DNA of 64,000 bases from an uncultured Acetobacterium sp. (GTDB taxonomy: Bacteria > Bacillota > Clostridia > Eubacteriales > Eubacteriaceae), in the NCBI RefSeq assembly GCF_963664135.1, contig NZ_OY760905.1, positions 3,622,736 to 3,686,735 of the forward strand, given 5' to 3'. The notes under the pieces are model-generated. The model was given only the letters and a program-made list of their open reading frames with translations, was not told where the DNA came from and ran no database searches. Shown piece after piece: positions 53,370 to 62,330 of the stretch; position 1 is the stretch's first letter, and each line of letters begins with the position of its first letter. The translations under genes were made by a program, and so were the position numbers.

Positions 53370-53486
53370 ATTACGAAAGTACCGTGAGCTTCGCTACCGG
53401 TTTGCGGAAACCGGAACCAAAGCAAATTTTGTTCAATTCTTTTGAATTTAGTGATTGCTATTCAAATTAAATAGTGAAAGGACATT

Positions 53487-54815
53487 ATGCAGGAAAACTT
53501 TTTTAACCGAAATTATGAAGGTCAAATTGCCGATAATGCCCCGCTTGCAGTCAGAATGCGTCCCCAAACGCTGGAAGAATTTGTTGGTCAGCAACATATT
53601 ATTGGTAGGGGGAAACTCTTATATCGCCTGATTGAAGCGGATAAACTATCCTCGGTGGTGTTTTACGGGCCACCAGGTACCGGCAAAACATCTTTGGCCA
53701 AGATTATTGCCAATCGGACCAATGCCGTGTTTTATGAGCTTAATGCCGTTACTTCAGGTAAAAAAGAAATCACTGAGGTTTTGGATAAAGCTAAGGACAA
53801 TCTGGGGGTTTATAATAAGAAATCGATTCTTTTTATTGATGAGATTCACCGTTTCAATAAGGCCCAACAGGATGCCCTGTTACCTAGTGTTGAAAAAGGT
53901 CTGGTAACGCTTATCGGAGCGACCACTGAAAATCCCTATTTTGAAATTAACTCACCGCTGTTGTCCCGCTCCACCATCTTTGAGTTTGAAAATCTGACTC
54001 CGGATGACATCCGCTGTGTGATTGAACGAGCCATTAATGACCGGGAGCGGGGTTATGGCGTCATGAAAATAGAATGTGATGCCGATGCCCTCGACCATTT
54101 TGCGGAGGTCGCCAATGGTGATGTGCGCCGGGCTTTGAATGCCCTGGAATTGGGGATTCTGACGGTGGACAAAAATGAAGACGGAGTGATTCATATCGAT
54201 CTGGAAACGGCCCAGGAATGCATTCAGCAACGGGCTGTACAGTACGATAAAAATGGCGATAATCATTATGATACCATTTCAGCCTTTATAAAAAGTATTC
54301 GGGGCTCCGATCCGGATGCCGCTTTATATTGGATGGCAAAAATGATTACCGCCGGAGAAGACCCGAAATTTATTGCCAGGCGGATTGTCATCTCGGCTTC
54401 CGAAGACATCGGCAATGCCGAGCCGATGGCTTTACCGGTGGCAATGGCCGCCGCTGATGCGGTTCAGTTTATCGGCATGCCCGAAGCCCGGATCAATCTG
54501 GCACAGGCCGTAGTTTTTCTGGCCTGCGCTCCCAAAAGCAACGCCTCCTATCTGGCGGTGGATGCTGCCATTGCTGCTGTCAAACATGTGTCTAACAGCA
54601 ATGTGCCGGCGCATCTGCAGGATACCCATTATTCCGGCAGTGAAAAACTGGGAAGGGGGATGACTTATCAGTATCCCCATAATTATCCTGGTCACTATGT
54701 GAAACAACAATACCTACCGAATGACCTGGTGGGCACCCATTTTTATGAGCCCACAGAAATGGGACACGAGCTCAAAATGAAAGAATATCTGATCAAAAAT
54801 GGAATAATAAAATAA
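53487..54815 (+). CDS. rarA: Replication-associated recombination ATPase RarA/MgsA
   Basis: 442 residues. Clamp-loader-like AAA+ ATPase: Walker A GPPGTGKTS, Walker B ILFIDEIHRFNKAQQD, sensor GATTENPYFEI, and a C-terminal MgsA/WRNIP1 tetramerisation domain (GSDPDAALYWMAKMI, RRIVISASEDIGNA). It acts at stalled replication forks. It is 117 bases behind the methylase, probably with its own control. Confidence 0.95.
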   Translation: MQENFFNRNYEGQIADNAPLAVRMRPQTLEEFVGQQHIIGRGKLLYRLIEADKLSSVVFYGPPGTGKTSLAKIIANRTNAVFYELNAVTSGKKEITEVLDKAKDNLGVYNKKSILFIDEIHRFNKAQQDALLPSVEKGLVTLIGATTENPYFEINSPLLSRSTIFEFENLTPDDIRCVIERAINDRERGYGVMKIECDADALDHFAEVANGDVRRALNALELGILTVDKNEDGVIHIDLETAQECIQQRAVQYDKNGDNHYDTISAFIKSIRGSDPDAALYWMAKMITAGEDPKFIARRIVISASEDIGNAEPMALPVAMAAADAVQFIGMPEARINLAQAVVFLACAPKSNASYLAVDAAIAAVKHVSNSNVPAHLQDTHYSGSEKLGRGMTYQYPHNYPGHYVKQQYLPNDLVGTHFYEPTEMGHELKMKEYLIKNGIIK

Positions 54816-54854
54816 AAAATAATAGAAAAATCAAGAATAGAAAAGGAGAGACAT

Positions 54855-57809
54855 TTGAAAAAGGAAATAAGAGATCAACAAGAAAAAATGTTTAAACTGG
54901 AAGAGAATGTCCATGGCTTTATTTTAAAAAAAGAAGAATTTGTCGATGAAATAGATAGCATTGCCCGGACCTTTGTTCATGAAAAAACCGGAGCCCAATG
55001 TTTATACATTTCGGCAGATGATGACAATAAGGTTTTTTCCATCAGTTTTAGAACCCCATCCACTGATAGCACTGGGGTGCCCCATATTCTGGAGCACTCG
55101 GTTTTGTGCGGATCAAAAAAATACCCGGTCAAGGAGCCGTTTGTGGAATTGGCAAAAGGCTCATTGAACACTTTTTTAAATGCCATGACCTATCCGGATA
55201 AAACCATGTACCCGATCGCCAGCACCAATGCCAAGGATTTTATGAATCTGATGGATGTTTATTTGGATGCGGTTTTTTACCCTAATATTTACGGAAACCC
55301 CTATACTTTCCAACAGGAGGGTTGGCATTATCATATTGAGAATGCCGATGATCCGATTATTTATAATGGGGTGGTTTATAATGAAATGAAGGGCGCTTTC
55401 TCCAATCCGGAAGAAGTGCTGCAAAATAAAATATTTGAATCCCTTTACCCTCAATCCTGCTACCGGTTTGAATCTGGTGGTGATCCGGATGTGATTCCAG
55501 AATTGACCTATGAGGATTTTCTGGGCTTCCATAAAAAGTATTATCATCCCTCCAACAGTTATATTTATCTGTATGGCGACGGTGATGTTCGGGCACACCT
55601 AAAATATTTAAATGATGAATATCTGAATGTGTTCGAAAAACAGGTTGTCGATAGCGAAATTGCGGAACAAAAACCGTTTGAAAAACGGCAGCAGGTGACC
55701 GCTAGCTATGGGGTGTCCAAAGAAGAATCCCTTGATAATAAAGCCTACCTGGCCTTAAACGTCGTATTGGGAAATACCTTACCTTATGAGGATGCGCTGG
55801 CTTTTGATATCCTCTCGCATATTTTACTCAATAATAATTCATCACCGTTAAAAGAAGCCTTGTTGGATCTTAAAATTGCGGAAGATGTGAGCTACCATTA
55901 CAGTAGTTCATTAAAACAGCCCTATTTTTCAATTGTCCTCAAAAACACCGAGGCAAAACATGCAGAATTATTTACAAAAACGGTTGATGATGTGTTAAAC
56001 AAACTGGTTAAAGACGGTTTAGACCCCCTTAGTGTGGAAGCGGGCATCAATATCCATGAGTTTTCTCATATAGAAGGGGAATATGGCTCCTATCCCAAAG
56101 GGCTGATCTACGGCATCGATATGATGGACAATTGGCTTTACGGCCATGAACCCACCGATTATCTGAAATACAAATGGGTTTTCAAAAAACTTAAAGAAAG
56201 CTGGAAAGATGGATACTTTGAAAAACTGATCAAACGACTGCTGATTGATAATACCCATCAATCCCTGGTTACCATTGTGCCGGATAATACCCTTCAAGAA
56301 AAAGCCGATCGGGCTCTGGAGGAAAAGCTGGCATCTTTTAAAGCCGGACTGACAACGGAAGAACTAAACGCTTTAGTTGACGAAACACAGATGCTGATTG
56401 AAAAGCAAAATGAAGAAGATTCACCAGAAGATCTGGAAAAAATACCCAAACTGTCCCTTGAGGATATTAACAAAACGGGTCGAACCTACCCTATGGAAGT
56501 GAGTAATGCCTTAGATACAACCCTGCTTTTCCATCCCGGTTTTACCGGGGACATTTCCTATTTAAAACTGTATTTTGATTACAGTGATGTACCTCAGGAA
56601 GACTTGAAATATTTATCGCTGATGTGTAAAATATTAGGCGGGCTCAGTACAAAAAACATGGATTTCCACCGCTTGAGTCAGGAAATCGAAATTCATACCG
56701 GGGGATTATCCTTTGGGGTCGAATCTTATGATGACGTTCATCAATATGGTGATTTTACGTCAAATTGTTATATTAAAGGTAAAGCGGTGGCTGAAAACAT
56801 TCCGACTTTAATTAATATTATGACGGATGTAATTACCCAGACCCAGTATCAGGAAAAGAACTTGATTCATGATATGATTCGGGAAATCAAGACCCATAAA
56901 GAAACCCAATTCCTGACCGCCGGACATGTGGTTGGGGTGCAACGGCTACAATCTTACTACTCCCAGTCGGCCCGTTTATTTGAAGAGTTTGGCGGCATTG
57001 AGTTTTATCGGTTTATTGCTGATCTGGAAGCAAATTTTGATAAAAAATTTGAAGAACTGGCAAAAAAACTAACTGAAATTGCCGAGATTGTGTTCACCAA
57101 GAAAAAACCGATTATCAGCATTACCGGAACCGAAGCGATCCGGGATCGGACGCTGGCAGCGCTGAAACCTTATGTATCCGGTCTGTCAACTAAAAAAGAG
57201 GTAAAAAATGCCTTTAAGTTTGATACGAAGATTGCCAATGAGGGTTTCTTGACTGCAGCCAAGATTCAATATGTGTCTCAGGGGTACAATATCAGAGATT
57301 TAGGTTATCAATACGCTGGTTCTCAGTTGGTGCTGAAAGGTATTCTTTCAATGGACTATCTGTGGAACAAGGTTCGAGTTCAGGGTGGCGCTTATGGCGC
57401 ATTTATGAGCATCGGACGAAGTGGCGATTTATATTTTGGATCGTATCGGGATCCCAAATTGAAAAAGACCTTTGAAGCCTATCAGGGCGTCATTGACTAC
57501 ATCAATAATCTGGATCTTTCAAAAAGAGAACTTGAAAAATATATTATTGGTACCATCAGCAGTAAGGATGTGCCATTGAGTGCGTCTGTCAAAGGTGAAA
57601 TAGCAGACAATTTCTATTTCAGCGGCGTCACGACGGAGGATCTTCAGACTGAGCGGGATGAAATTTTAGAAACCTCCTTAGAACAATTAAAAAGCTATGC
57701 TGAAATGGTTGCTGCTGTCCTTGCTAAAAATGCGATTTGTGTTTTAGGAAGTGAAGAAGCCATCACCGAAGAAAAGGAATTGTTTAAAGAAACCCGTTAT
57801 ATCAAGTAG
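54855..57809 (+). CDS. M16C insulinase-family metalloprotease (PreP/falcilysin-like)
   Basis: 984 residues from TTG 54855 (AGGAGAG upstream). The inverted zinc motif HILEH lies near residue 80, with the third ligand Glu in the ENEMKGAF region (VVYNEMKGAF), and the four half-domain pattern with an M16C-associated helical hairpin (about 470-560) is evident from length and conserved segments (SLNTFLNAMTYPDKTMYP, RVQGGAYGAF). It degrades peptides, probably in the cytoplasm as no signal peptide is seen. It lies 40 bases after rarA. Confidence 0.93.
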   Translation: MKKEIRDQQEKMFKLEENVHGFILKKEEFVDEIDSIARTFVHEKTGAQCLYISADDDNKVFSISFRTPSTDSTGVPHILEHSVLCGSKKYPVKEPFVELAKGSLNTFLNAMTYPDKTMYPIASTNAKDFMNLMDVYLDAVFYPNIYGNPYTFQQEGWHYHIENADDPIIYNGVVYNEMKGAFSNPEEVLQNKIFESLYPQSCYRFESGGDPDVIPELTYEDFLGFHKKYYHPSNSYIYLYGDGDVRAHLKYLNDEYLNVFEKQVVDSEIAEQKPFEKRQQVTASYGVSKEESLDNKAYLALNVVLGNTLPYEDALAFDILSHILLNNNSSPLKEALLDLKIAEDVSYHYSSSLKQPYFSIVLKNTEAKHAELFTKTVDDVLNKLVKDGLDPLSVEAGINIHEFSHIEGEYGSYPKGLIYGIDMMDNWLYGHEPTDYLKYKWVFKKLKESWKDGYFEKLIKRLLIDNTHQSLVTIVPDNTLQEKADRALEEKLASFKAGLTTEELNALVDETQMLIEKQNEEDSPEDLEKIPKLSLEDINKTGRTYPMEVSNALDTTLLFHPGFTGDISYLKLYFDYSDVPQEDLKYLSLMCKILGGLSTKNMDFHRLSQEIEIHTGGLSFGVESYDDVHQYGDFTSNCYIKGKAVAENIPTLINIMTDVITQTQYQEKNLIHDMIREIKTHKETQFLTAGHVVGVQRLQSYYSQSARLFEEFGGIEFYRFIADLEANFDKKFEELAKKLTEIAEIVFTKKKPIISITGTEAIRDRTLAALKPYVSGLSTKKEVKNAFKFDTKIANEGFLTAAKIQYVSQGYNIRDLGYQYAGSQLVLKGILSMDYLWNKVRVQGGAYGAFMSIGRSGDLYFGSYRDPKLKKTFEAYQGVIDYINNLDLSKRELEKYIIGTISSKDVPLSASVKGEIADNFYFSGVTTEDLQTERDEILETSLEQLKSYAEMVAAVLAKNAICVLGSEEAITEEKELFKETRYIK

Positions 57810-57831
57810 GAGATTTTAGAGGGGAGAGGTT

Positions 57832-59226
57832 ATGAAAAGAAAAATAGGACTATTGGTTATTCTTAGCCTGGTTTTTTTTACAAGCAACGCTTTAGCAGCA
57901 GGTTTACCTACTTATGGAGCGGATGAAGGTGTGATCATTTTTGAAAAGAATAGCGGTGATATTCTTTTTCAACAAAAACAGAATGATAAATTTTATCCAG
58001 CCAGTACCACTAAATTGATGACAGCGCTGGTTGCCGTAGAAAACGGAGATTTGACCGAGAATTTCACCGTGGGGGATGAGATTCTCAGTTTGGCTGAAGA
58101 CAGCAGCACGGCGGGGCTTGAAGAAGGGGAAGTAATCTCACTAAACGAACTTCTTTATGCGTTATTGCTGCCATCTGGAAATGATGCAGCCGAAACCATT
58201 GCGGTTAATATCGGTCGAAAAATTGCCGGAGACAATTCGCTCTCCTCAGAAAAAGCGTATGAAGCTTTTGTCAAAGCTATGAATACCAAAGCAAAAGAGC
58301 TGGAGATGACCGGTTCGAATTTTACAAATCCACACGGTTTGCAAAATGAAAATCACTATACAACACCGGCTGATTTACTGAAATTAGCCCAAGTTGCTTT
58401 TGGCAATGAAACCATCAGTGCGGTGACCAGATCCAAGGTTCATGAGGTTCAAACGAATAAAGTCAAACATAAGTGGAACAATTCCAATCTTATGCTATAC
58501 TCAAACTTTAATGAATTGTCGGAGGATTATCGGGTAGCCAATAATTTGTCAGCTGGAACCAATCCCGTTTTCAATGGTTATGCAACCAGCGGAAAAACCG
58601 GCTATACTGAGGAAGCGAACAAATGTCTGGTTTTTGAAGGCGAAGGTAATGATAAAAATATGATTGGCGTTATTTTAAATGCCGATCAGACCGTTCTTTT
58701 CAAGGAAGCCAGTGATACCATCAATGCGGTGGTTAAAGAATATCAATTGCTGGAATGGACCAAAGAAGATGACAAAAACAGGGTCGCCCAAGTGGTTAAT
58801 TACCATGTTTTTGATGGCAATAAGCTGGAATATAAGACCAATGAACCACTTATTACGGCGGTACCCCAATCAACTAAAGATCAGTATAAAGAAGCGGTTA
58901 AGTGGGATGAAGCAAAGGTCATGGGCGATGAAACCCTGACCAATCTGCAAGCTGATATTAAAGAAGGCGATCAGATCGGCGAACTTCAAGTTTATAAGGG
59001 GGATACCTTTGTTGAAGCCACCCCTGTTTATGCCGCCAATTCCATGAAAGCCAGAAATTGGACCGATTATCCGATTCTTTACTGGTATGTGACAATCATT
59101 GTAATCCTGATGCTGTTGGCCATTCTGCGGATTATGTTTGTTCAGTTTATGCGGAAAAACAATATCCGCTATAAAAAAATAAAAATCAAAAAAAAGCCAG
59201 ATCCACAAACCAGGCGAAGAAGATAA
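57832..59226 (+). CDS. D-alanyl-D-alanine carboxypeptidase (PBP5/DacF family)
   Basis: 464 residues. Signal peptide (1-22, ending in ALAAG), then the S11 peptidase domain with S-x-x-K (ASTTKLMTA), S-x-N (PSGNDAAE) and K-T-G (TSGKTGYT). A C-terminal PBP5-like beta domain (about 320-400) precedes a membrane helix (about 418-440) and a strongly basic cytoplasmic end. It trims the pentapeptide of peptidoglycan outside the membrane. GGGGAGAGG lies upstream; it is 22 bases after the protease. Confidence 0.94.
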   Translation: MKRKIGLLVILSLVFFTSNALAAGLPTYGADEGVIIFEKNSGDILFQQKQNDKFYPASTTKLMTALVAVENGDLTENFTVGDEILSLAEDSSTAGLEEGEVISLNELLYALLLPSGNDAAETIAVNIGRKIAGDNSLSSEKAYEAFVKAMNTKAKELEMTGSNFTNPHGLQNENHYTTPADLLKLAQVAFGNETISAVTRSKVHEVQTNKVKHKWNNSNLMLYSNFNELSEDYRVANNLSAGTNPVFNGYATSGKTGYTEEANKCLVFEGEGNDKNMIGVILNADQTVLFKEASDTINAVVKEYQLLEWTKEDDKNRVAQVVNYHVFDGNKLEYKTNEPLITAVPQSTKDQYKEAVKWDEAKVMGDETLTNLQADIKEGDQIGELQVYKGDTFVEATPVYAANSMKARNWTDYPILYWYVTIIVILMLLAILRIMFVQFMRKNNIRYKKIKIKKKPDPQTRRRR

Positions 59227-59238
59227 ATATGAACCTTA

Positions 59239-59287
59239 AAAAAATGAGATGTGTTTGTTAATAAACAATCACATCTCACGTTTTTTT
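59239..59287 (+). terminator. Terminator after the carboxypeptidase
   Basis: TGAGATGTG and CACATCTCA pair with an inner TTGTT/AACAA stem, then CG and seven T. Confidence 0.88.
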
Positions 59288-59288
59288 C

Positions 59289-59317
59289 TTGACAGCTGGG
59301 GACGAGAGCGTTATAAT
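59289..59317 (+). promoter_or_regulatory. Consensus promoter of cbiMQO
   Basis: Perfect TTGACA and TATAAT with a 17-base spacer, 165 bases before the cbiM ATG. Confidence 0.85.
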
Positions 59318-59396
59318 TATTATAGTATTTAAAGCATTGAAGTGCAGAATACGAATCAATTTTAAAGAAACAGAAAAAAAGATACGAAAATGATAC

Positions 59397-59447
59397 CATG
59401 AAGGTGTTTCCTGTGCTGAAGCCAGGATGTATTCTTCATGTTTTTTT
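59397..59447 (+). terminator. Leader terminator upstream of cbiM, candidate riboswitch platform
   Basis: CATGAAG/CTTCATG and CCTG/CAGG pair to form a hairpin followed by seven T, between the promoter and cbiM. With the preceding 75 bases it makes an attenuator-like leader. I do not recognise a B12 box or other known riboswitch consensus. Confidence 0.65.
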
Positions 59448-59480
59448 GTATAGTTTTTTAACTTTAAGGAGGTTTTTATT

Positions 59481-60494
59481 ATGCACATGGCAGATGCTTT
59501 AGTTTCTCCCGCAGTTGGAGGAATCATGCTCGCAGCAAGCGCTGGAGCAATCGCCTACTCGGCGTATAAATGTAAAGATGATTTAGATGAAAAGAAAATC
59601 CCTTTAATGGGTGTTATGGGCGCAGTGATCTTTGCCGGGCAAATGATTAACTTCACCATTCCTGGAACCGGTTCCAGTGGACACATTGGTGGTGGGATTT
59701 TACTGGCGGCTTTATTAGGGCCATTTCCCGCATTCTTAACCATTACGGCGGTATTATTAATTCAGGCACTATTCTTTGCAGATGGTGGTCTCTTGGCCTT
59801 AGGCGCAAATATTTGGAACATGGGATTTTATGCCTGTTTACTGGTTTATCCCTTGGTCTTTAAGCCGATTGTTAAAAAAGGACTGACGCCAACCCGAATT
59901 ACGGTAGCATCAATTGTTTCAGTTGTTTTAGCGTTGACTGTAGGTGCCGTTTCGGTTGTTCTTCAAACGGTGGCTTCTGGGATTACCGAACTTCCGATGG
60001 TTACCTTTATGGGATTGATGATCCCAATTCACCTGGCGATTGGTCTGATTGAAGGAATTGTTACCGGCGGTATTTTAGTCTTTGTTTATAAAATGAGACC
60101 AGAATTATTGGAATCTTCTGTGGAAAATAAGAAATTACCCAAGAGTCTTTCGATTAAAAAAGTAATGGGAATCCTGCTGGTTTTTGCTGTCGTTGTTGGT
60201 GGCGGGTTATCTGTCCTGGCTTCTTCTAATCCAGATGGACTGGAATGGTCAATGGAAAATGTTGCTGGAACAACTGAGCTGACCGCAACTGGAAATGCCC
60301 ATGATAGTGCTGCAAGCATCCAAAAAAGTACTGCATTTTTGCCTGATTATGGCTTTAAGTCAGCTAATGGCGAAGGTTCAGCCGTGGGAACCAGTGTTTC
60401 CGGAATTATCGGTGCAGGAATAACCTTGATCATGGCAGGCGGAACCGGCGGTCTGATTTATGCAATTAAACGAAAAAAAGAGAAAGCTGCATAA
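59481..60494 (+). CDS. cbiM: CbiM/NikM-type S component with fused PDGLE (CbiN-like) domain
   Basis: 337 residues. The N-terminus MHMADALVSPAVGG supplies the metal site (Met1, His2 and a later His) and follows AAGGAGG. About six helices form the S protein (1-210). A C-terminal domain with one helix, SSNPDGLEWSM (PDGLE motif), an outside loop and a final helix replaces a separate CbiN/NikN. It binds Co2+ or Ni2+ for the ECF module CbiQO downstream. Cobalt is needed for corrinoids and nickel for CODH/ACS in acetogens; sequence alone does not settle which metal. Confidence 0.92.
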   Translation: MHMADALVSPAVGGIMLAASAGAIAYSAYKCKDDLDEKKIPLMGVMGAVIFAGQMINFTIPGTGSSGHIGGGILLAALLGPFPAFLTITAVLLIQALFFADGGLLALGANIWNMGFYACLLVYPLVFKPIVKKGLTPTRITVASIVSVVLALTVGAVSVVLQTVASGITELPMVTFMGLMIPIHLAIGLIEGIVTGGILVFVYKMRPELLESSVENKKLPKSLSIKKVMGILLVFAVVVGGGLSVLASSNPDGLEWSMENVAGTTELTATGNAHDSAASIQKSTAFLPDYGFKSANGEGSAVGTSVSGIIGAGITLIMAGGTGGLIYAIKRKKEKAA

Positions 60495-60535
60495 GTTGAT
60501 TTGATAAAGTTTTATTTTTACAAATAATTATTTCG

Positions 60536-60565
60536 AATAGCCTCTGTTTATTAGCAGAGGTTATT
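60536..60565 (+). terminator. Hairpin between cbiM and cbiQ
   Basis: AATAGCCTCTG and CAGAGGTTATT pair around eight bases (one G-U pair). The T-run is weak, so it may reduce rather than stop transcription into cbiQ. Confidence 0.5.
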
Positions 60566-60593
60566 CTTTATTTTAAACCTGAAAGGTAATGGA

Positions 60594-61391
60594 ATGTCAA
60601 CAATAACAGATTCTATGAACACAATCAATTCTCTTGAAGAAATGGCCGATGGTAATACCATCATCCATCATTTACATCCCATGGTCAAGCTGATCACCAC
60701 CATGCTTTATCTGGTGCTGGTGATTTCCTTTAATCCATACAATATTACCGGGTTAATGGTGTTTGCTTTTTATCCGGTGATCCTAATGGCGCTGGCAGAA
60801 ATTCCCTATAAACCCTTATTAAAACGACTGCTGATTGCACTGCCCTTTTCGTTCTTTGCCGGTATTTCCAACGTTATTTTTAATCAGAATCTGGCATTAA
60901 TGATCGGCCCTGTTCCCATCACTTTTGGTTTCATTTCCTTTGTTTCAATTATGGTCAAAACGGTCTTTACTGTTATGGCGGTGCTGATCCTGATTGCGAC
61001 AACATCATTGCCGAAGATATCCTATCAGCTTTTATCCATTAAGGTACCTAAAATAATTGTTGAACAAATTATGCTTACCTACCGCTATATTTCGGTGTTG
61101 TTGGATCAGGTATCCAATATGTATACTGCCTATATTTTGAGAGCCCCCGATTCAAAAGGGATCAAAATGAAGGATATGGGCATATTTGTCGGCCAATTAT
61201 TGTTAAAGAGTTTTGACCGGGCTGAAAATATTTATGTTGCTATGAAATGTCGCGGGTATGATGGTAATTATCTTTATGCTAAACCCAATCCGATTCAAAA
61301 AAATGATTGGATTTTTCTGGTTTCAGTTTGCGTCGTTTTATGTTTGATGCGTTTTTTTGATCTAAGCCAATTTATCGGCAGTTTCATATAA
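60594..61391 (+). CDS. cbiQ: Cobalt/nickel ECF transporter T component CbiQ
   Basis: 265 residues, five or six helices. The cytoplasmic coupling region holds the conserved A-R-G pattern variant ILRAPDSKG and MKCRGYDG (the second helix motif R-G). It links CbiM to the CbiO ATPase. AAAGGTAATG precedes ATG 60594. It lies 13 bases before cbiO. Confidence 0.92.
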   Translation: MSTITDSMNTINSLEEMADGNTIIHHLHPMVKLITTMLYLVLVISFNPYNITGLMVFAFYPVILMALAEIPYKPLLKRLLIALPFSFFAGISNVIFNQNLALMIGPVPITFGFISFVSIMVKTVFTVMAVLILIATTSLPKISYQLLSIKVPKIIVEQIMLTYRYISVLLDQVSNMYTAYILRAPDSKGIKMKDMGIFVGQLLLKSFDRAENIYVAMKCRGYDGNYLYAKPNPIQKNDWIFLVSVCVVLCLMRFFDLSQFIGSFI

Positions 61392-61403
61392 TGAGGAGTT
61401 CCA

Positions 61404-62135
61404 ATGCTAGCAATTGAAAAGTTAAACTATGCTTATCCGGATGGTCATCAGGCGATTCGGGATGTGAATTTGAAAATAGAAGAGGGTGAAAGTATCGCTC
61501 TGGTTGGCGCTAACGGCGCAGGAAAATCCAGCTTGTTTAAGTTGATCATCGGTATTTCTGAAATTAAAGATGGATCGATAAAAGTTGGTGAACTTTCAGT
61601 GGGAAAAAAAACACTGAAGGATGTGCGAAGAAAAGTCGGGATGGTCTTTCAGAATCCAGATGATCAATTATTTATGACCAAGGTATATGACGATATTGCT
61701 TTCGGACCGAGAAATGAACTTTTAACTGAGGAAGAAGTGGAAGTGCGGGTCGTTAATGCTTTGGAAACTTTGGGAATTACTCATCTCAGAGACCGGATGC
61801 CCCATCGGTTGTCCGGCGGGGAAAAACGAGTTATTGCCATTGCTTCGGTATTGGCTATGAACCCTCAGATTATCTTGTTTGACGAACCGACGTCTTTTCT
61901 GGATCCCCAGGCCAGACGAAATGTAATTAATACATTGGATGCGCTGAAAATGACTAAAATCATTGCTACCCACGACCTCGATATGGCTCTGGACATCTGC
62001 GATCGCGTGATTATTTTACATCATGGCAGCGTTTTTGCCGATGGAACGGTAAATGATATTCTACTGGATGAAAATTTATTATCCCAATGCCATTTAGAAC
62101 TGCCCCTCTGTAAGCAAAAACCCCGGGAACGTTAG
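61404..62135 (+). CDS. cbiO: Cobalt/nickel ECF transporter ATPase CbiO
   Basis: 243-residue ABC ATPase: Walker A GANGAGKSS, Q-loop VFQNPDDQLF (the N-P-D-D-Q of ECF ATPases), signature LSGGEKRV, Walker B IILFDEPTSFLD and the H-loop ATHDLD. With one ATPase gene present it would act as a homodimer. GAGGAG lies 5 bases before the ATG. Confidence 0.95.
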   Translation: MLAIEKLNYAYPDGHQAIRDVNLKIEEGESIALVGANGAGKSSLFKLIIGISEIKDGSIKVGELSVGKKTLKDVRRKVGMVFQNPDDQLFMTKVYDDIAFGPRNELLTEEEVEVRVVNALETLGITHLRDRMPHRLSGGEKRVIAIASVLAMNPQIILFDEPTSFLDPQARRNVINTLDALKMTKIIATHDLDMALDICDRVIILHHGSVFADGTVNDILLDENLLSQCHLELPLCKQKPRER

Positions 62136-62156
62136 ATTGATAAATTATTAATATCA

Positions 62157-62182
62157 AAAGCTTGATTTAATCAGGCTTTTTT
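62157..62182 (+). terminator. Terminator after cbiO
   Basis: AAAAGCTTGAT and ATCAGGCTTTT pair around three bases, then six T in all. Confidence 0.88.
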
Positions 62183-62275
62183 ACGTTTTAGAGTCGATTA
62201 AAATGATGGTGTCAAGAAAAACAACTTAAATTCATCGGTTTGTTTTAAGAATAGTCAGAGGAATTGTATTCTTAA

Positions 62276-62304
62276 TTGAAATTTTAAATTTTATAAGATA
62301 TAAT
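62276..62304 (+). promoter_or_regulatory. Promoter of xpaC-telA
   Basis: TTGAAA and TATAAT with a 17-base spacer, about 27 bases before the xpaC start. Confidence 0.75.
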
Positions 62305-62330
62305 TAATTCAATGTTTGGGAGGTCAAACG

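Noticed and set aside
53370-53486. Another copy of the ilv-leu repeat before rarA
   Set aside because: ACCGGTTTGCGGAAACCGG is a small palindrome with no core or end sequence shared with copies A-G.
55176-55598. 140-codon minus-strand frame inside the M16C protease gene
   Set aside because: Shadow frame with no ribosome site and low-complexity composition.
59324-59447. Cobalamin riboswitch before cbiM
   Set aside because: No B12-box-like sequence is visible and the leader is too short for the full fold.
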